Notes: generated from the letters alone by a model not told the origin. A stretch of 32,496 bases of DNA from a candidate division WWE3 bacterium GW2011_GWC2_44_9 (GCA_000994815.1 LCJU01000005.1:1-32496), one strand, 5' to 3'; positions 7,765 to 17,104 are shown, counted from the stretch's first letter. Translations and numbers: made by a program.

Positions 7765-9561
7765 ATGGCAAAGATAAAAAATGACTTAAAAGATGACCCG
7801 TTAATGCCGCTTAGGCACAGCGCCGAGCATGTTTTACACACGGCGATGCAAAAACTATACCCGGAGCTAAAAAAAGTTATGGGCCCGCCAATTGAAGACG
7901 GTTTCTATTTTGACTTTGATCTGGAAGAAAAGATCACCGCCGAGGACTTTCCAACAATCGAGGCTGAAATGCACAGGATGATTGCTGCCAATCTTCCAAT
8001 CGTAAGAAAAAACGTGAGCGTGGAGGAAGCAAAGAGTCTATTTAAAGACAACAGCTACAAACTAGACACGCTAGAAGAAATTGCCCAGCGCGGAGAAAGC
8101 GTATCCATTTACATTACCGGAGCACCGGAAAACAGTTATTACGACGCTGATCTTTGCGCCGGCCCGCATGTAGCATCCACCGGAGCTATTAAGGCCATTA
8201 AGCTTTTGTCAGTTGCTGGAGCTTATTACAAAGGGAGCGAGAAAAACAAGATGCTTCAGCGGATCTACGCCACAGCTTTTGATTCACAAAAGGCTCTGGA
8301 TGACTACTTAGCTAATCTAGAACAAGCCAAAAAACGTGACCACCGGAAACTGGGTAAGGAGCTGGACCTTTTTGTATTCTCTGACATGGTGGGGAAAGGC
8401 TTGCCGCTATTTACCGAGTATGGAGCTGCGATTTGGCGCGAACTTGAAAGGTATATCGTGGACGAGGAGATAAAGTCAGGTTATAAACACGTGAAAACGC
8501 CTACACTGGCAAAAACGGAGCTATATAAGACATCTGGTCACTATCCATATTATGCCAACACTATGTACCCAGCTATGAAAGTCGACGAGGAGGAGCTCAT
8601 ACTCCGGCCCATGACCTGTCCGCATCATTTTGCTCTGTTCTCCGATAAACTAAGGTCATACAAAGAGCTCCCATTAAGATACGGCGAAATCGCCGGCCTA
8701 TATCGCTATGAACTCTCCGGCACTTTAACGGGCCTTACCAGGGTAAGAAGCTTTTGTTTAGCAGATTCGCACAACTTTATCAGGAAAAACCAGGCAGTAG
8801 ACGAAATAAAACAGGTTCTGGCCTTGATTAAAAAGGTCTCCGGTGTGCTTGGGTTGTATGAAGGCACCGACTACATATACAGGCTGTCGCTAGGCGATAG
8901 GGCCAATAAAAAGAAGTACTATGACTCGCCAGCAGAGTGGGAGGAAGCCGAAGACATCCTTAGAAAGGTACTGCTAGAACTGGATGTACCATACTACGAA
9001 GCTAAGGATGAAGCTGCGTTCTATGGGCCAAAAATAGATATTCAAATGTTTAATGTGTACAAGAAAGAGGATACAGCATTCACCGTTCAGTATGACTTTT
9101 GCCTGCCAAAAAAGTTTGACTTGAAGTTTGTGAACGAGGAAGGCAGGCACGAGCAGCCGGTTGTTATCCATAGGTCATCCATAGGGGCTTTGGAGCGGGT
9201 AATTGGCTTTCTTATTGAGCGTTATGCCGGAGCTTTTCCGGTCTGGCTGGCTCCGGTTCAAGTAAAAGTAATACCTATAGCTGAAAAAAACAACAGTTAT
9301 GCGCTTGGCATTTCTAATGAGCTTGTTAACCGGGGTTTCAGATCCGAGGTCGACCTTAAAGCGGATACAATGCAGGCGAAGATAAGAACCGCACAGATGG
9401 CAAAAGTTCCGTATATGCTGGTAGTGGGGGACAAAGAGCAAAACGCTGGTACGGTTAACGTGAGGGTAAGAACGGGTGAAACTGCAGGGACGATGACTAT
9501 AGCTGATTTTATAAGTAAGGCCGGGGAGAAATATTTGACCAAGGCGCTTGATTTATGGTAA
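7765..9561 (+). CDS. thrS: Threonyl-tRNA synthetase (no N-terminal TGS domain)
   Basis: Editing domain starts near residue 10 (LRHSAEHVLHTAMQKLYP...DLCAGPHVASTG...GAYYKGSEKNKMLQRIYATAF). Class II core: MTCPHHF..., YRYELSGTLTGLTRVRSF. Followed by infC. Confidence 0.95.
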   Translation: MAKIKNDLKDDPLMPLRHSAEHVLHTAMQKLYPELKKVMGPPIEDGFYFDFDLEEKITAEDFPTIEAEMHRMIAANLPIVRKNVSVEEAKSLFKDNSYKLDTLEEIAQRGESVSIYITGAPENSYYDADLCAGPHVASTGAIKAIKLLSVAGAYYKGSEKNKMLQRIYATAFDSQKALDDYLANLEQAKKRDHRKLGKELDLFVFSDMVGKGLPLFTEYGAAIWRELERYIVDEEIKSGYKHVKTPTLAKTELYKTSGHYPYYANTMYPAMKVDEEELILRPMTCPHHFALFSDKLRSYKELPLRYGEIAGLYRYELSGTLTGLTRVRSFCLADSHNFIRKNQAVDEIKQVLALIKKVSGVLGLYEGTDYIYRLSLGDRANKKKYYDSPAEWEEAEDILRKVLLELDVPYYEAKDEAAFYGPKIDIQMFNVYKKEDTAFTVQYDFCLPKKFDLKFVNEEGRHEQPVVIHRSSIGALERVIGFLIERYAGAFPVWLAPVQVKVIPIAEKNNSYALGISNELVNRGFRSEVDLKADTMQAKIRTAQMAKVPYMLVVGDKEQNAGTVNVRVRTGETAGTMTIADFISKAGEKYLTKALDLW

Positions 9562-9592
9562 GTTAACGCTTGTAGTTGCGCACGGAGGATCT

Positions 9593-10099
9593 ATAGACAA
9601 GACTTATCAGATAAACCATAGAATAAAATACCCTAAACTTAGGGTAATCCTTGGTACTGGTGAGAATTTGGGTGTCTTGACCACACAGGAAGCCCTCAAG
9701 GTTGCTGAAGAACATGATTTGGATGTTGTTGTTATAACGGAAAACACGGATCCGCCGGTAGCACGAATAGTGGACTTTAATAAGTTTTTGTACGCCGAAA
9801 AGAAAAAGGCTTCCGAGACCAGGGGCAAGTCTAAACAGACCGAGATCAAAGAGCTCAGGCTTAGCCCTACCATAAGCGGCGGGGATATAACTCAACGAGC
9901 TAACAGAGCCAAGGAGTTCTTGTCTAGCGGCAACATGGTTAAAGTCACGTTGACAATGAAAGGCAGACAGGCGTTGCATCCTGAAGTAGCTCAAGACAAG
10001 ATGAAGCAGTTTTCAGCCCAAATTCAGGCTTTTGCTAAGGCCGAAGCAGACATTAGGCGCGTCGGCAATACGCTGTCAATAATTTTTGTTAAGAAGTGA
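9593..10099 (+). CDS. infC: Translation initiation factor IF-3, proposed ATA start
   Basis: DKTYQINHRIKYPKLRVILGTGENLGVLTTQEALKVAEEHDLDVVVITENTDPPVARIVDFNKFLYAEKKK. GGAGG at 9584-9588. The ORF-track start (TTG 9548) lies inside the thrS 3' end. Confidence 0.85.
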   Translation: MDKTYQINHRIKYPKLRVILGTGENLGVLTTQEALKVAEEHDLDVVVITENTDPPVARIVDFNKFLYAEKKKASETRGKSKQTEIKELRLSPTISGGDITQRANRAKEFLSSGNMVKVTLTMKGRQALHPEVAQDKMKQFSAQIQAFAKAEADIRRVGNTLSIIFVKK

Positions 10100-10108
10100 A
10101 AAACAAAG

Positions 10109-10321
10109 ATGCCAAAGCTAAAAACAAGAAGAACATTGTTAAAAAGGGTTAAACTGACCAAAACTGGTAAGGTTATTAAAAGAAAGGTTGGGTTAAAGCA
10201 CCTAAAAATAAAGGCTGGCGCCAACCAAAAATTGCGAGCCAATAGTCTAACCCAGCTTGGTAGCAAAAAGATGATCAAAAACTTTAAGCTTATGCTTGGA
10301 AAACACGGTAAAAACCTATGA
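10109..10321 (+). CDS. rpmI: 50S ribosomal protein L35
   Basis: MPKLKTRRTLLKRVKLTKTGKVIKRKVGLKHL...; between infC and rplT. Confidence 0.95.
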   Translation: MPKLKTRRTLLKRVKLTKTGKVIKRKVGLKHLKIKAGANQKLRANSLTQLGSKKMIKNFKLMLGKHGKNL

Positions 10322-10668
10322 GAATCAAAGGCGGGCCAAGAGGCCACAGAAAAAAAGTTAAGCTTTTAGGGTTGGCTAAAGGTTATCGAGGTGCCAGAAG
10401 CAAACTTATTAAAAAGGCCAACGAGGCAGTTGTTAGATCCGGCGAGCACGCTTTTGCCGGCAGAAAAATACGGCGGCGAGATTTTAGACGACTGTGGATT
10501 TCCAGAATAAATGCGGCACTAAGACAGGAGGACATCATGTACAGTCGGTTCATTGCTGCTTTGAAAAAGGGCCAAGTGACTTTGGATAGAAAAACCCTGG
10601 CCGAATTGGCGTATTCGGATCTAGAGGCATTTCAAGCAGTAGTTAAGTCTGTAAAGTCTTACCTTTAA
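10318..10668 (+). CDS. rplT: 50S ribosomal protein L20
   Basis: GHRKKVKLLGLAKGYRGARSKLIKKANEAVVRSGEHAFAGRKIRRRDFRRLWISRINAALR; ATGA overlap with rpmI. Confidence 0.97.
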   Translation: MRIKGGPRGHRKKVKLLGLAKGYRGARSKLIKKANEAVVRSGEHAFAGRKIRRRDFRRLWISRINAALRQEDIMYSRFIAALKKGQVTLDRKTLAELAYSDLEAFQAVVKSVKSYL

Positions 10669-10703
10669 CAGTCTAAAGTGTTCCATCTAAGCCTTGGGTG
10701 GGG

Positions 10704-10709
10704 TATAAT
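10704..10709 (+). promoter_or_regulatory. pheS -10 TATAAT, 9 nt before ATG 10719
   Basis: GGGGTATAATCCTAAAATAATG: consensus -10; no Shine-Dalgarno sequence. Confidence 0.55.
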
Positions 10710-10718
10710 CCTAAAATA

Positions 10719-11717
10719 ATGCAGTTAGATGATTTGCGAGCACAGTTTTTAGTCGACATTGAAATCACAAACAAGTCAGGCGAGTATGACGCGCTCTACC
10801 TAAAATACCTTTCCAAGACACACGGCTTGATTACTGAACATATCAAAGCACTGCCAAGACTTAAGCCGGAGGAAAAAAAAGCTCAGGGGCCAAAGCTTAA
10901 TGAACTAAAAAAGTTCATCGAGACAGCAATACTCAAGGCCAGACTGGCACACACAAAGGCGCAAATAGAGGATACCGGTATTGACCTTACGGCGCTGCGC
11001 CAAGCAGAAAACGTAGGCTATCTGCATCCCACAACACAAGTTATCAGAGAAATGAACGCCTTCTTTAGGTATTACGGTTTTTCGGTAGGGGAGGGACCGG
11101 AGATTGAAACCGCGGATTTCAACTTTAGAAAACTCAATTTGCCTGAAGGTCACCCGGCAACAGACTTGCAGGACACACTTTTTATCCGGGAACCGGACAT
11201 TTTGCTGCGTACTCACACATCATCAGTAGAGGCGCGACTGCTTTCCAGTCTGAAGCCGCCGATACGAATTGTAGTGCCAGGCAAATGCTACAGAAACGAA
11301 ACAGCCAACCCCTCTAATTCACCATTTTTACATCAGTATCAAGGCTTTGTGGTAGACAGGGGCGTTACCCTGCAAAATCTTAAATGGGTGTTTGATAGAT
11401 TTTTGCGCTATTTATACGCTGACGACACCATTGAAATTAGGTTTCGGTACAAGTATTACCCCGAAGTGTCACCCGGCATGGGTGTGGATATCAAATGCCG
11501 ATTTTGTGGCGGTAAGGGATGCGCCGTGTGCAAGCAAAGGGGCTGGCTGGAAGTGCTTGGTTCCGGCATGATTCACTACAATACGTTAAAAATGTGCGGC
11601 ATAAATCCGGATGATTATACTGGCTTTGCTTTTGGAATGGGTCTAGATAGACTGGTGATGGCAAAATTTGGCATTCCAGACATTAGAAGGCTTTATGGAG
11701 GGCTAACGTATATATGA
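10719..11717 (+). CDS. pheS: Phenylalanyl-tRNA synthetase alpha subunit
   Basis: GPEIETADFNFRKLNLPEGHPATDLQDTLFI...LLRTHTSSVEARLL...GFAFGMGLDRLVMAKFGIPDIR. ATG 10719 preferred over the track start at 10698. Confidence 0.95.
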   Translation: MQLDDLRAQFLVDIEITNKSGEYDALYLKYLSKTHGLITEHIKALPRLKPEEKKAQGPKLNELKKFIETAILKARLAHTKAQIEDTGIDLTALRQAENVGYLHPTTQVIREMNAFFRYYGFSVGEGPEIETADFNFRKLNLPEGHPATDLQDTLFIREPDILLRTHTSSVEARLLSSLKPPIRIVVPGKCYRNETANPSNSPFLHQYQGFVVDRGVTLQNLKWVFDRFLRYLYADDTIEIRFRYKYYPEVSPGMGVDIKCRFCGGKGCAVCKQRGWLEVLGSGMIHYNTLKMCGINPDDYTGFAFGMGLDRLVMAKFGIPDIRRLYGGLTYI

Positions 11718-13615
11718 AAATACCGCTAGAGTGGCTTAAAGATTACGTCGCCATTAAGAAAAGTCCAAAAGAAATAGGAACTGCGTTTACAGCTTTTGGG
11801 CTTATGGTTGATAAGCCATTTGACGGTAAAACTTTTGACCTCGAGCACCGCTTTGACCGCTCTGACTGGTTGTCGATTCTAGGCTGCGCAAGGGATTTGG
11901 CCGCGTACGAAAGACTTGAATTAAAATTACCAAAAATCTATACCGCCAAAGGCAAGGCGCCTACAGATGAATACAAAGTCGCAATAAAAGTGGAGTGTCC
12001 AGAAATTATCAGGCGGTTTAACACCAGGGTGTTTAGAAATGTTAAAGTTGGCAAGTCTCCTGAATGGCTAAAAACTAGACTTGAAGACTACGGCATTCCG
12101 TCGATTAACAACATTGTAGATATCACTAACTACGTAATGGTTGAACTCGGCCAACCGATGCACGCCCAAGATACCGATAAATTCAGAAAGATGGAAATTT
12201 GTATTCGTAGAGCTGGAGATGAGGAAAAGATTGTTACATTTTTAGGTGATGAGGTTAAACTGTACCCAGAGGCATTTGTGCTTGCACAAGATGGAGTAAC
12301 AACAGTTCTTGGGGGTATTGTAGGCGGTAGAGAAACCGGTGTGGATGAACAAACCAAAAATATAGTGTTGGACGCAGGCAACTACGATCAGGTGGTGATC
12401 AGGAAGGTTTCGCGCAAATTGAAAATCCTAAATGAGTCATCGCTTAGATACGACAAGTATCTGCATCCCGATCTAACCGAATACGCTATCCAACGGGCTG
12501 CTTATTTAATTTTGGAACTGGCCGGCGGAGACTATTACGAAAATGAGGATTGGTATCCAATACCGCAAAAGCTTACTAGTATAAGGCTTTCCACATCGCG
12601 TATTAAGGATTTGGGTGGGTTGGAGCTGGCCGAAAATGAAGTACTGGACATATTGGAACGACTTGGCTACAGGCTGGTGTCAAATGTCAATAAAGTGCTA
12701 ACTCTTGAAGTACCTTACTTTAGAACAGATGTGGAAGTTGCCGATGACATCGTATCGGACATCTTGCGCATCCATGGCTATGCAAAAATCCCAATAACCC
12801 AACTACTCGGAGCACCGCCAAAGGAAGAAACCCCGGCTATTTATACTTTTGAGGACAAGCTTAGGGACATTTTGGTAAAACTAAGAGGCCACGAGCACAT
12901 CACCGATCCGCTAGTTTCTTCTACCGAGAGTCCCGAGGGAGGTCAAATTATCTTAGAAAATTCGCTAAATAGCGAGAAAAATGCCCTTAGAACCTCCATT
13001 GCCCAAGGACTGGAACACGTGGCGAGTAATTACTATAAAAATCAGATGAACTCCGGTGTACTTTTTGAAATCGGACTTGTATATCATAAAGAATCAGAAG
13101 GCGGCGACTATGAATCCTACAAAGAAACCCGATGTTTAGAGTGCCTCACCTTTGACAAGGCTAAAACGCCAAAGAACTTAGGTGTGATAACCTCAACCCT
13201 TTTTTCAGGACTCCTTAAAGAGCTGGGCCTAACTAAGCCAGCTTTTAAAAACGCCAACGAGGTTTACGTTGAAAACACGCTTATTGCAACGCTTAGGTAC
13301 AACGGTTTTACAGGTTTTACTGCAAATTTGCTGCAAGTAACTGGAGGCAAAAGAGATGCTAGGGTACTTTTTGACCTACAAAGCGGCATTTCTCTGGATA
13401 CATCCCTCACTGTAAGTCAAACCGAAATGGCTGGCGCGATATGCTCGGAGATTGCTGCTTCAAGCGATAAGATTAGTGAAAGTTTTGTGGTTGAAGAATA
13501 CACGGGGGAGAAGGTGGAGAAAGGTAAAAGAACGATTCTTATTAGGACCTATTTTACTAAAGGTGTGACGCAGAAAGAGGCAACCAAAATCCTAAATAAA
13601 TGGGGACGGTCCTGA
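11714..13615 (+). CDS. pheT: Phenylalanyl-tRNA synthetase beta subunit (short form)
   Basis: Follows pheS with ATGA overlap; B3/B4 and B5 type sequences (NIVDITNYVMVELGQPMHAQD..., DVEVADDIVSDILRIHGYAKIP). No obvious EMAPII-type tRNA-binding insertion. Confidence 0.9.
   Translation: MKIPLEWLKDYVAIKKSPKEIGTAFTAFGLMVDKPFDGKTFDLEHRFDRSDWLSILGCARDLAAYERLELKLPKIYTAKGKAPTDEYKVAIKVECPEIIRRFNTRVFRNVKVGKSPEWLKTRLEDYGIPSINNIVDITNYVMVELGQPMHAQDTDKFRKMEICIRRAGDEEKIVTFLGDEVKLYPEAFVLAQDGVTTVLGGIVGGRETGVDEQTKNIVLDAGNYDQVVIRKVSRKLKILNESSLRYDKYLHPDLTEYAIQRAAYLILELAGGDYYENEDWYPIPQKLTSIRLSTSRIKDLGGLELAENEVLDILERLGYRLVSNVNKVLTLEVPYFRTDVEVADDIVSDILRIHGYAKIPITQLLGAPPKEETPAIYTFEDKLRDILVKLRGHEHITDPLVSSTESPEGGQIILENSLNSEKNALRTSIAQGLEHVASNYYKNQMNSGVLFEIGLVYHKESEGGDYESYKETRCLECLTFDKAKTPKNLGVITSTLFSGLLKELGLTKPAFKNANEVYVENTLIATLRYNGFTGFTANLLQVTGGKRDARVLFDLQSGISLDTSLTVSQTEMAGAICSEIAASSDKISESFVVEEYTGEKVEKGKRTILIRTYFTKGVTQKEATKILNKWGRS
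13603..13615 (+). repeat. Left inverted repeat/REP-like end GGGACGGTCCTGA
   Basis: Contains the internal dyad GGAC-G-GTCC; followed by the hairpin AGATG-TTGT-CATCT. Confidence 0.85.
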
Positions 13616-13624
13616 AAGATGTTG

Positions 13625-14266
13625 TCATCTCAACCCTAACATACACAACCTCCTGTTGATGTTAGCGACGAACTGTCTAGAGCCCATGTAGTTATTGCAG
13701 ATAACCTCCTTGAATGGATCATCAGGCGTTCTAATTCCGCTGACGACAAATCTATTATATTCCGCAGGAGAAGTGAAATACCCAGCAATGCTTTGTAAAT
13801 CAATGAGTCCATCACCCAACGACCGATCGATATAACACTTAAACGAACTCCATTTATAGTCATCAGGAAAGGAAACTATACCAGCGCTAACAGGGTTTAG
13901 GTGAATATATCTGCTCAACCTCAATAAATAACTGTCTTTGTCAACAAATATACTCTGATACCTATTTCTAAATATGGGGCCGTTGATACTGTACTTTGCG
14001 TTGTAATAGCCAGCGTAATAAGTGTTAAGTCTGTGCATAATTTTCGACAACTTGCATCCATCACCTGTTTCTAAACACAGATGGACATGGGTGCTCATTA
14101 AACAATAACATAAGACTTTAAAATCGCTTTCCTGCTTAACGCGCTGCAGTCTCGCTAAATAAATTCTGAAGTCCGAATTATCTCTAAACAGGTCAACTAA
14201 ACTCACTGATCTACTAATAATGTGGTAACAAGTATGCGGAATATCCACCCTCGGCATTCTAGGCAT
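13625..14266 (-). CDS. REP-associated tyrosine transposase (Y1_Tnp, RAYT family)
   Basis: MPRMPRVDIPHTCYHIISRSV...CYCLMSTHVHLCLE (HUH) ...INGPIFRNRYQSIFVDKDSYLLRLSRYIHLNPVSAGIV...YKWSSFKCY. Confidence 0.93.
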   Translation of the reverse strand: MPRMPRVDIPHTCYHIISRSVSLVDLFRDNSDFRIYLARLQRVKQESDFKVLCYCLMSTHVHLCLETGDGCKLSKIMHRLNTYYAGYYNAKYSINGPIFRNRYQSIFVDKDSYLLRLSRYIHLNPVSAGIVSFPDDYKWSSFKCYIDRSLGDGLIDLQSIAGYFTSPAEYNRFVVSGIRTPDDPFKEVICNNYMGSRQFVANINRRLCMLGLR

Positions 14267-14362
14267 TACATAATATCTATTAGCATAACTAACATGAATA
14301 AGTCAATGGGACTTGATGCAAAAAGTTAGTTGTATGACTTAAAGCCGGCATAGAGACACGTC

Positions 14363-14375
14363 TCAGGACCGTCCC
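14363..14375 (-). repeat. Right inverted repeat/REP-like end (GGGACGGTCCTGA on minus strand)
   Basis: Exact reverse complement of 13603-13615; adjacent to the hairpin GAGAC-AC-GTCTC. Confidence 0.85.
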
Positions 14376-17071
14376 TCTACTCTACGGCCGTTTTTATCTT
14401 TGGCCTTTACCTTAAACTCCTTTTCGCCTGCATCCTCCGGGCTAAAAACAAAATTGTAACCGTACGGGAAAGATTTATCTGTTGTTACTCGCTTATCACC
14501 TAAATAAATTTCCACTTGCTCAATATCGTCTTCAGACCAAGCATCCACTTTAAGTCTAAATTCCAAGGGAACCTTTTGCCCATCATCAAAGCCCACAATA
14601 TCCGTCCAAATCTTGCCGCCGCTAACGTTACCCTCGCTATCAAACGCCAATTTTGACGTGCCGGAAGGCGGAAAATAGGTATCGTCTCCGCCATACTTTT
14701 CGGACACCCACTTGTCTACTTCATCCTGCCACTCTGGCAGCTCTGCCTGTATCTTGATGTAGTTTTTCTCTTTAGTTTTGTCAGCACTCTTGCAGGCTTC
14801 ATTGGCAATCTTACCATCTACCTTACACACTTCCAGCTTTTGATACCAGTCGGAAACAGCAGTTGGTTCGGTACCGTTAACAAACCACTCCACCCGCTTG
14901 TCGTAATCGCGGTAGGGGAGCATACCTGTGAGTTTGTCCACCTCCAGCTTTTTTACGCCGTCGGGTGCGTCAAACTTTTCCACGGGTCTTTTGGCATCCT
15001 TGGCATAGTAATCCTTAATATACTGGGTCATAAACCTGTTCCATATGGGCGTGGCGCCGGTGATACCGGAAGCCAAAATAGGGTTCATCTTATCGTTATT
15101 GTTATTACCAACCCACACGGCCGAAACCACAAACGGGGTAAAACCAATAGCGTAGTTATCTCTTTTGTCGTCAGTAGTACCGGTTTTTGCCGCCACTTCA
15201 TGGCCGGGAATATGCAGGAGACTGTTAAAGCCAAAGGCTTCACTTCTGGCCCCATCGTCGGATAAGATATCGGAAATTAAAAAGGCTACTTGTTGACTTA
15301 GCGCCCGCGTGCCGCCCGAATCGCTCCACTTGTACATGGTAGAACCTTTAGCATCTTTGACTTCAAGTAATGCTTCCGGCTCGCGATATATACCGTTGGC
15401 CGCAAAAACACTGAAAGCTCCGGCCATCTCCAGCAGCTTGGTTTCGCCGCCGCCTAAAGTTAAAGCTAAGCCGTAACCTTCCGGCCGGTCAAACGTGCTG
15501 ATACCCATTTTCTTGGCTTGGTCAATCATAGTGCCGATACCAGCCATTTTTAGAGCTTTAACCGCCGGAATATTTAGTGAATTACCAAGCGATTTACGTA
15601 GCGACATCACGCCACTGAACCCGCCGCTGTAGTTTTCTGGTTTATACACTTTTTGGCCCGCCATATTCTCAAAAGTTGTTGGTACGTCCAAAAACGGAAA
15701 GGCCGAGATGTAGCCGCGGGAAAGTAGAGCAGCGTACGTTATAGGCTTAATGGTAGAACCGGGCTGCCTTTCTGCCAAAGTAACGTTTAAGTTAGGATCA
15801 AACACACATGAGCCCGGCCCGGTGGCGCCGGAAACACAGCCTTCAGGCTCCGGTTCGGCAAAATAGTCCTTAGAGCCAACCATCGCCAATATTTGCCCAG
15901 TCTTTGGATCCAGCACCACCATAGCACCGTTTCCAACAGCCAAACCTTGTTTGGCTGCCTTTGCCACCTCTTCTCCAACCATATTTTCCGCCAGCTGTTG
16001 AGTGGCCAAATCCAAAGTGGTGGTTACAACTAAACCGCCGCCCTCAACAAAGTCCTCACCGTACTTCTCCGCCAAAAGCTCCTTAACATAAAAAACAAAA
16101 TGCGGCGCTAGAAACGAGACGTTGGCGCGTTCAAACTTAAGCTCTGCTTTTTTTGCAGCCTCGTAGTCCTCGTCCGACAAGTAATGCCGCTTGCCATCCT
16201 GCTCGAACCAGCCGCGAACGTTCATTAAGTACAATACATAATCTTTTCTTTCTAAGCCCTTAGCCGGATCCGAGCTATAGTACGAATATACCGACGGGCT
16301 TTGCGGCAATCCAGCCAAATAGGCGGACTCGGCAATAGTTAAGTCCTTGGGGTCCTTATTAAAATAGGCTTTTGCCGCTGTTAACACACCATAGTTCTGG
16401 CCGCCATACGGCGTTTCGTTTAAGTACATTTGGGCGATTTCGTCTTTGGTATACTTGCTTTCAAGCTGAAGCGCCAGCACAAACTCTTTAAGCTTACGGG
16501 TTACGGTTCGTTCTTGGCTAAGCAACGTATTTTTGATCACTTGTTGGGTTAAGGTGGATCCGCCCTGCAAATCGCCGCCAAAAAAGGTATTTTTCATCGC
16601 TCGGAGCATACCCCTTAACGAAAATCCGCTGTGCATGTAAAAATCGGAGTCTTCTGTAGCTAGGGTTGCGTGGACTAAATAGGGAGAAATAGTTTTAATC
16701 TCCACTAACTCACGATTTTTTTCGCCAAAGACCTCGTAAATAGATTGGCCGTTTCGATCCAAAATTTTAGTCGACAATTCCTCACTGCGATTAAGCAATT
16801 TATCCGGTGACGGCAACTGATATGAATACACCGCGAAAACCACCATGGAAAGTACAAAAAAACCCACAATACAGGCCAATAAAGCCGACGCCAAATATGT
16901 TAAAACTACCAACTTCCTACTGGCGTATTTCTTTTTGGAGATATTCACCACCCGAGCATACTCAACACGCGGAGTTCTCGCTAGGACGCCGTTTGCCAAG
17001 GGCAGATTAGTAGCTACGGACTTTGCTGACATCGCAAGTCGTCTGCGCAGTCGTTTTAAGCTATAAGCCAT
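14363..17071 (-). CDS. Class A penicillin-binding protein (GT51 transglycosylase/transpeptidase)
   Basis: ATEDSDFYMHSGFSLRGMLRAMKNTFFGGDLQGGSTLTQQVIKN; RQPGSTIKPITYAALL; AAKTGTTDDKRDNYAIGFTP. Confidence 0.95.
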   Translation of the reverse strand: MAYSLKRLRRRLAMSAKSVATNLPLANGVLARTPRVEYARVVNISKKKYASRKLVVLTYLASALLACIVGFFVLSMVVFAVYSYQLPSPDKLLNRSEELSTKILDRNGQSIYEVFGEKNRELVEIKTISPYLVHATLATEDSDFYMHSGFSLRGMLRAMKNTFFGGDLQGGSTLTQQVIKNTLLSQERTVTRKLKEFVLALQLESKYTKDEIAQMYLNETPYGGQNYGVLTAAKAYFNKDPKDLTIAESAYLAGLPQSPSVYSYYSSDPAKGLERKDYVLYLMNVRGWFEQDGKRHYLSDEDYEAAKKAELKFERANVSFLAPHFVFYVKELLAEKYGEDFVEGGGLVVTTTLDLATQQLAENMVGEEVAKAAKQGLAVGNGAMVVLDPKTGQILAMVGSKDYFAEPEPEGCVSGATGPGSCVFDPNLNVTLAERQPGSTIKPITYAALLSRGYISAFPFLDVPTTFENMAGQKVYKPENYSGGFSGVMSLRKSLGNSLNIPAVKALKMAGIGTMIDQAKKMGISTFDRPEGYGLALTLGGGETKLLEMAGAFSVFAANGIYREPEALLEVKDAKGSTMYKWSDSGGTRALSQQVAFLISDILSDDGARSEAFGFNSLLHIPGHEVAAKTGTTDDKRDNYAIGFTPFVVSAVWVGNNNNDKMNPILASGITGATPIWNRFMTQYIKDYYAKDAKRPVEKFDAPDGVKKLEVDKLTGMLPYRDYDKRVEWFVNGTEPTAVSDWYQKLEVCKVDGKIANEACKSADKTKEKNYIKIQAELPEWQDEVDKWVSEKYGGDDTYFPPSGTSKLAFDSEGNVSGGKIWTDIVGFDDGQKVPLEFRLKVDAWSEDDIEQVEIYLGDKRVTTDKSFPYGYNFVFSPEDAGEKEFKVKAKDKNGRRVEGRS

Positions 17072-17074
17072 GTT

Positions 17075-17104
17075 TTGATTTTAACACCTTTCAAATGGTA
17101 TATT
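17075..17104 (+). promoter_or_regulatory. tyrS promoter TTGATT-18-TATATT, 12 nt before ATG 17117
   Basis: TTGATTTTAACACCTTTCAAATGGTATATTCTACCAAGAACCATG. Confidence 0.55.
17078..17086 (-). promoter_or_regulatory. PBP promoter, extended -10 TGTTAAAAT, 6 nt before ATG
   Basis: Reverse complement reads GGTGTTAAAATCAAAACATGG. Confidence 0.5.

Larger units (their letters stand above)
13603..14375. mobile_element. RAYT/REP-type element: Y1 transposase bounded by a perfect 13-bp inverted repeat
   Basis: GGGACGGTCCTGA at 13603-13615 and its exact reverse complement TCAGGACCGTCCC at 14363-14375, each followed inward by a short hairpin. Confidence 0.75.

Noticed and set aside
9548-9592. ORF-track TTG start for infC
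   Set aside because: Overlaps the thrS 3' end and adds a non-IF3 N-terminal extension; SD placement favours ATA 9593.
14840-15265. 141-aa plus-strand ORF
   Set aside because: Antisense to conserved PBP transpeptidase coding sequence; no promoter or domain signal.
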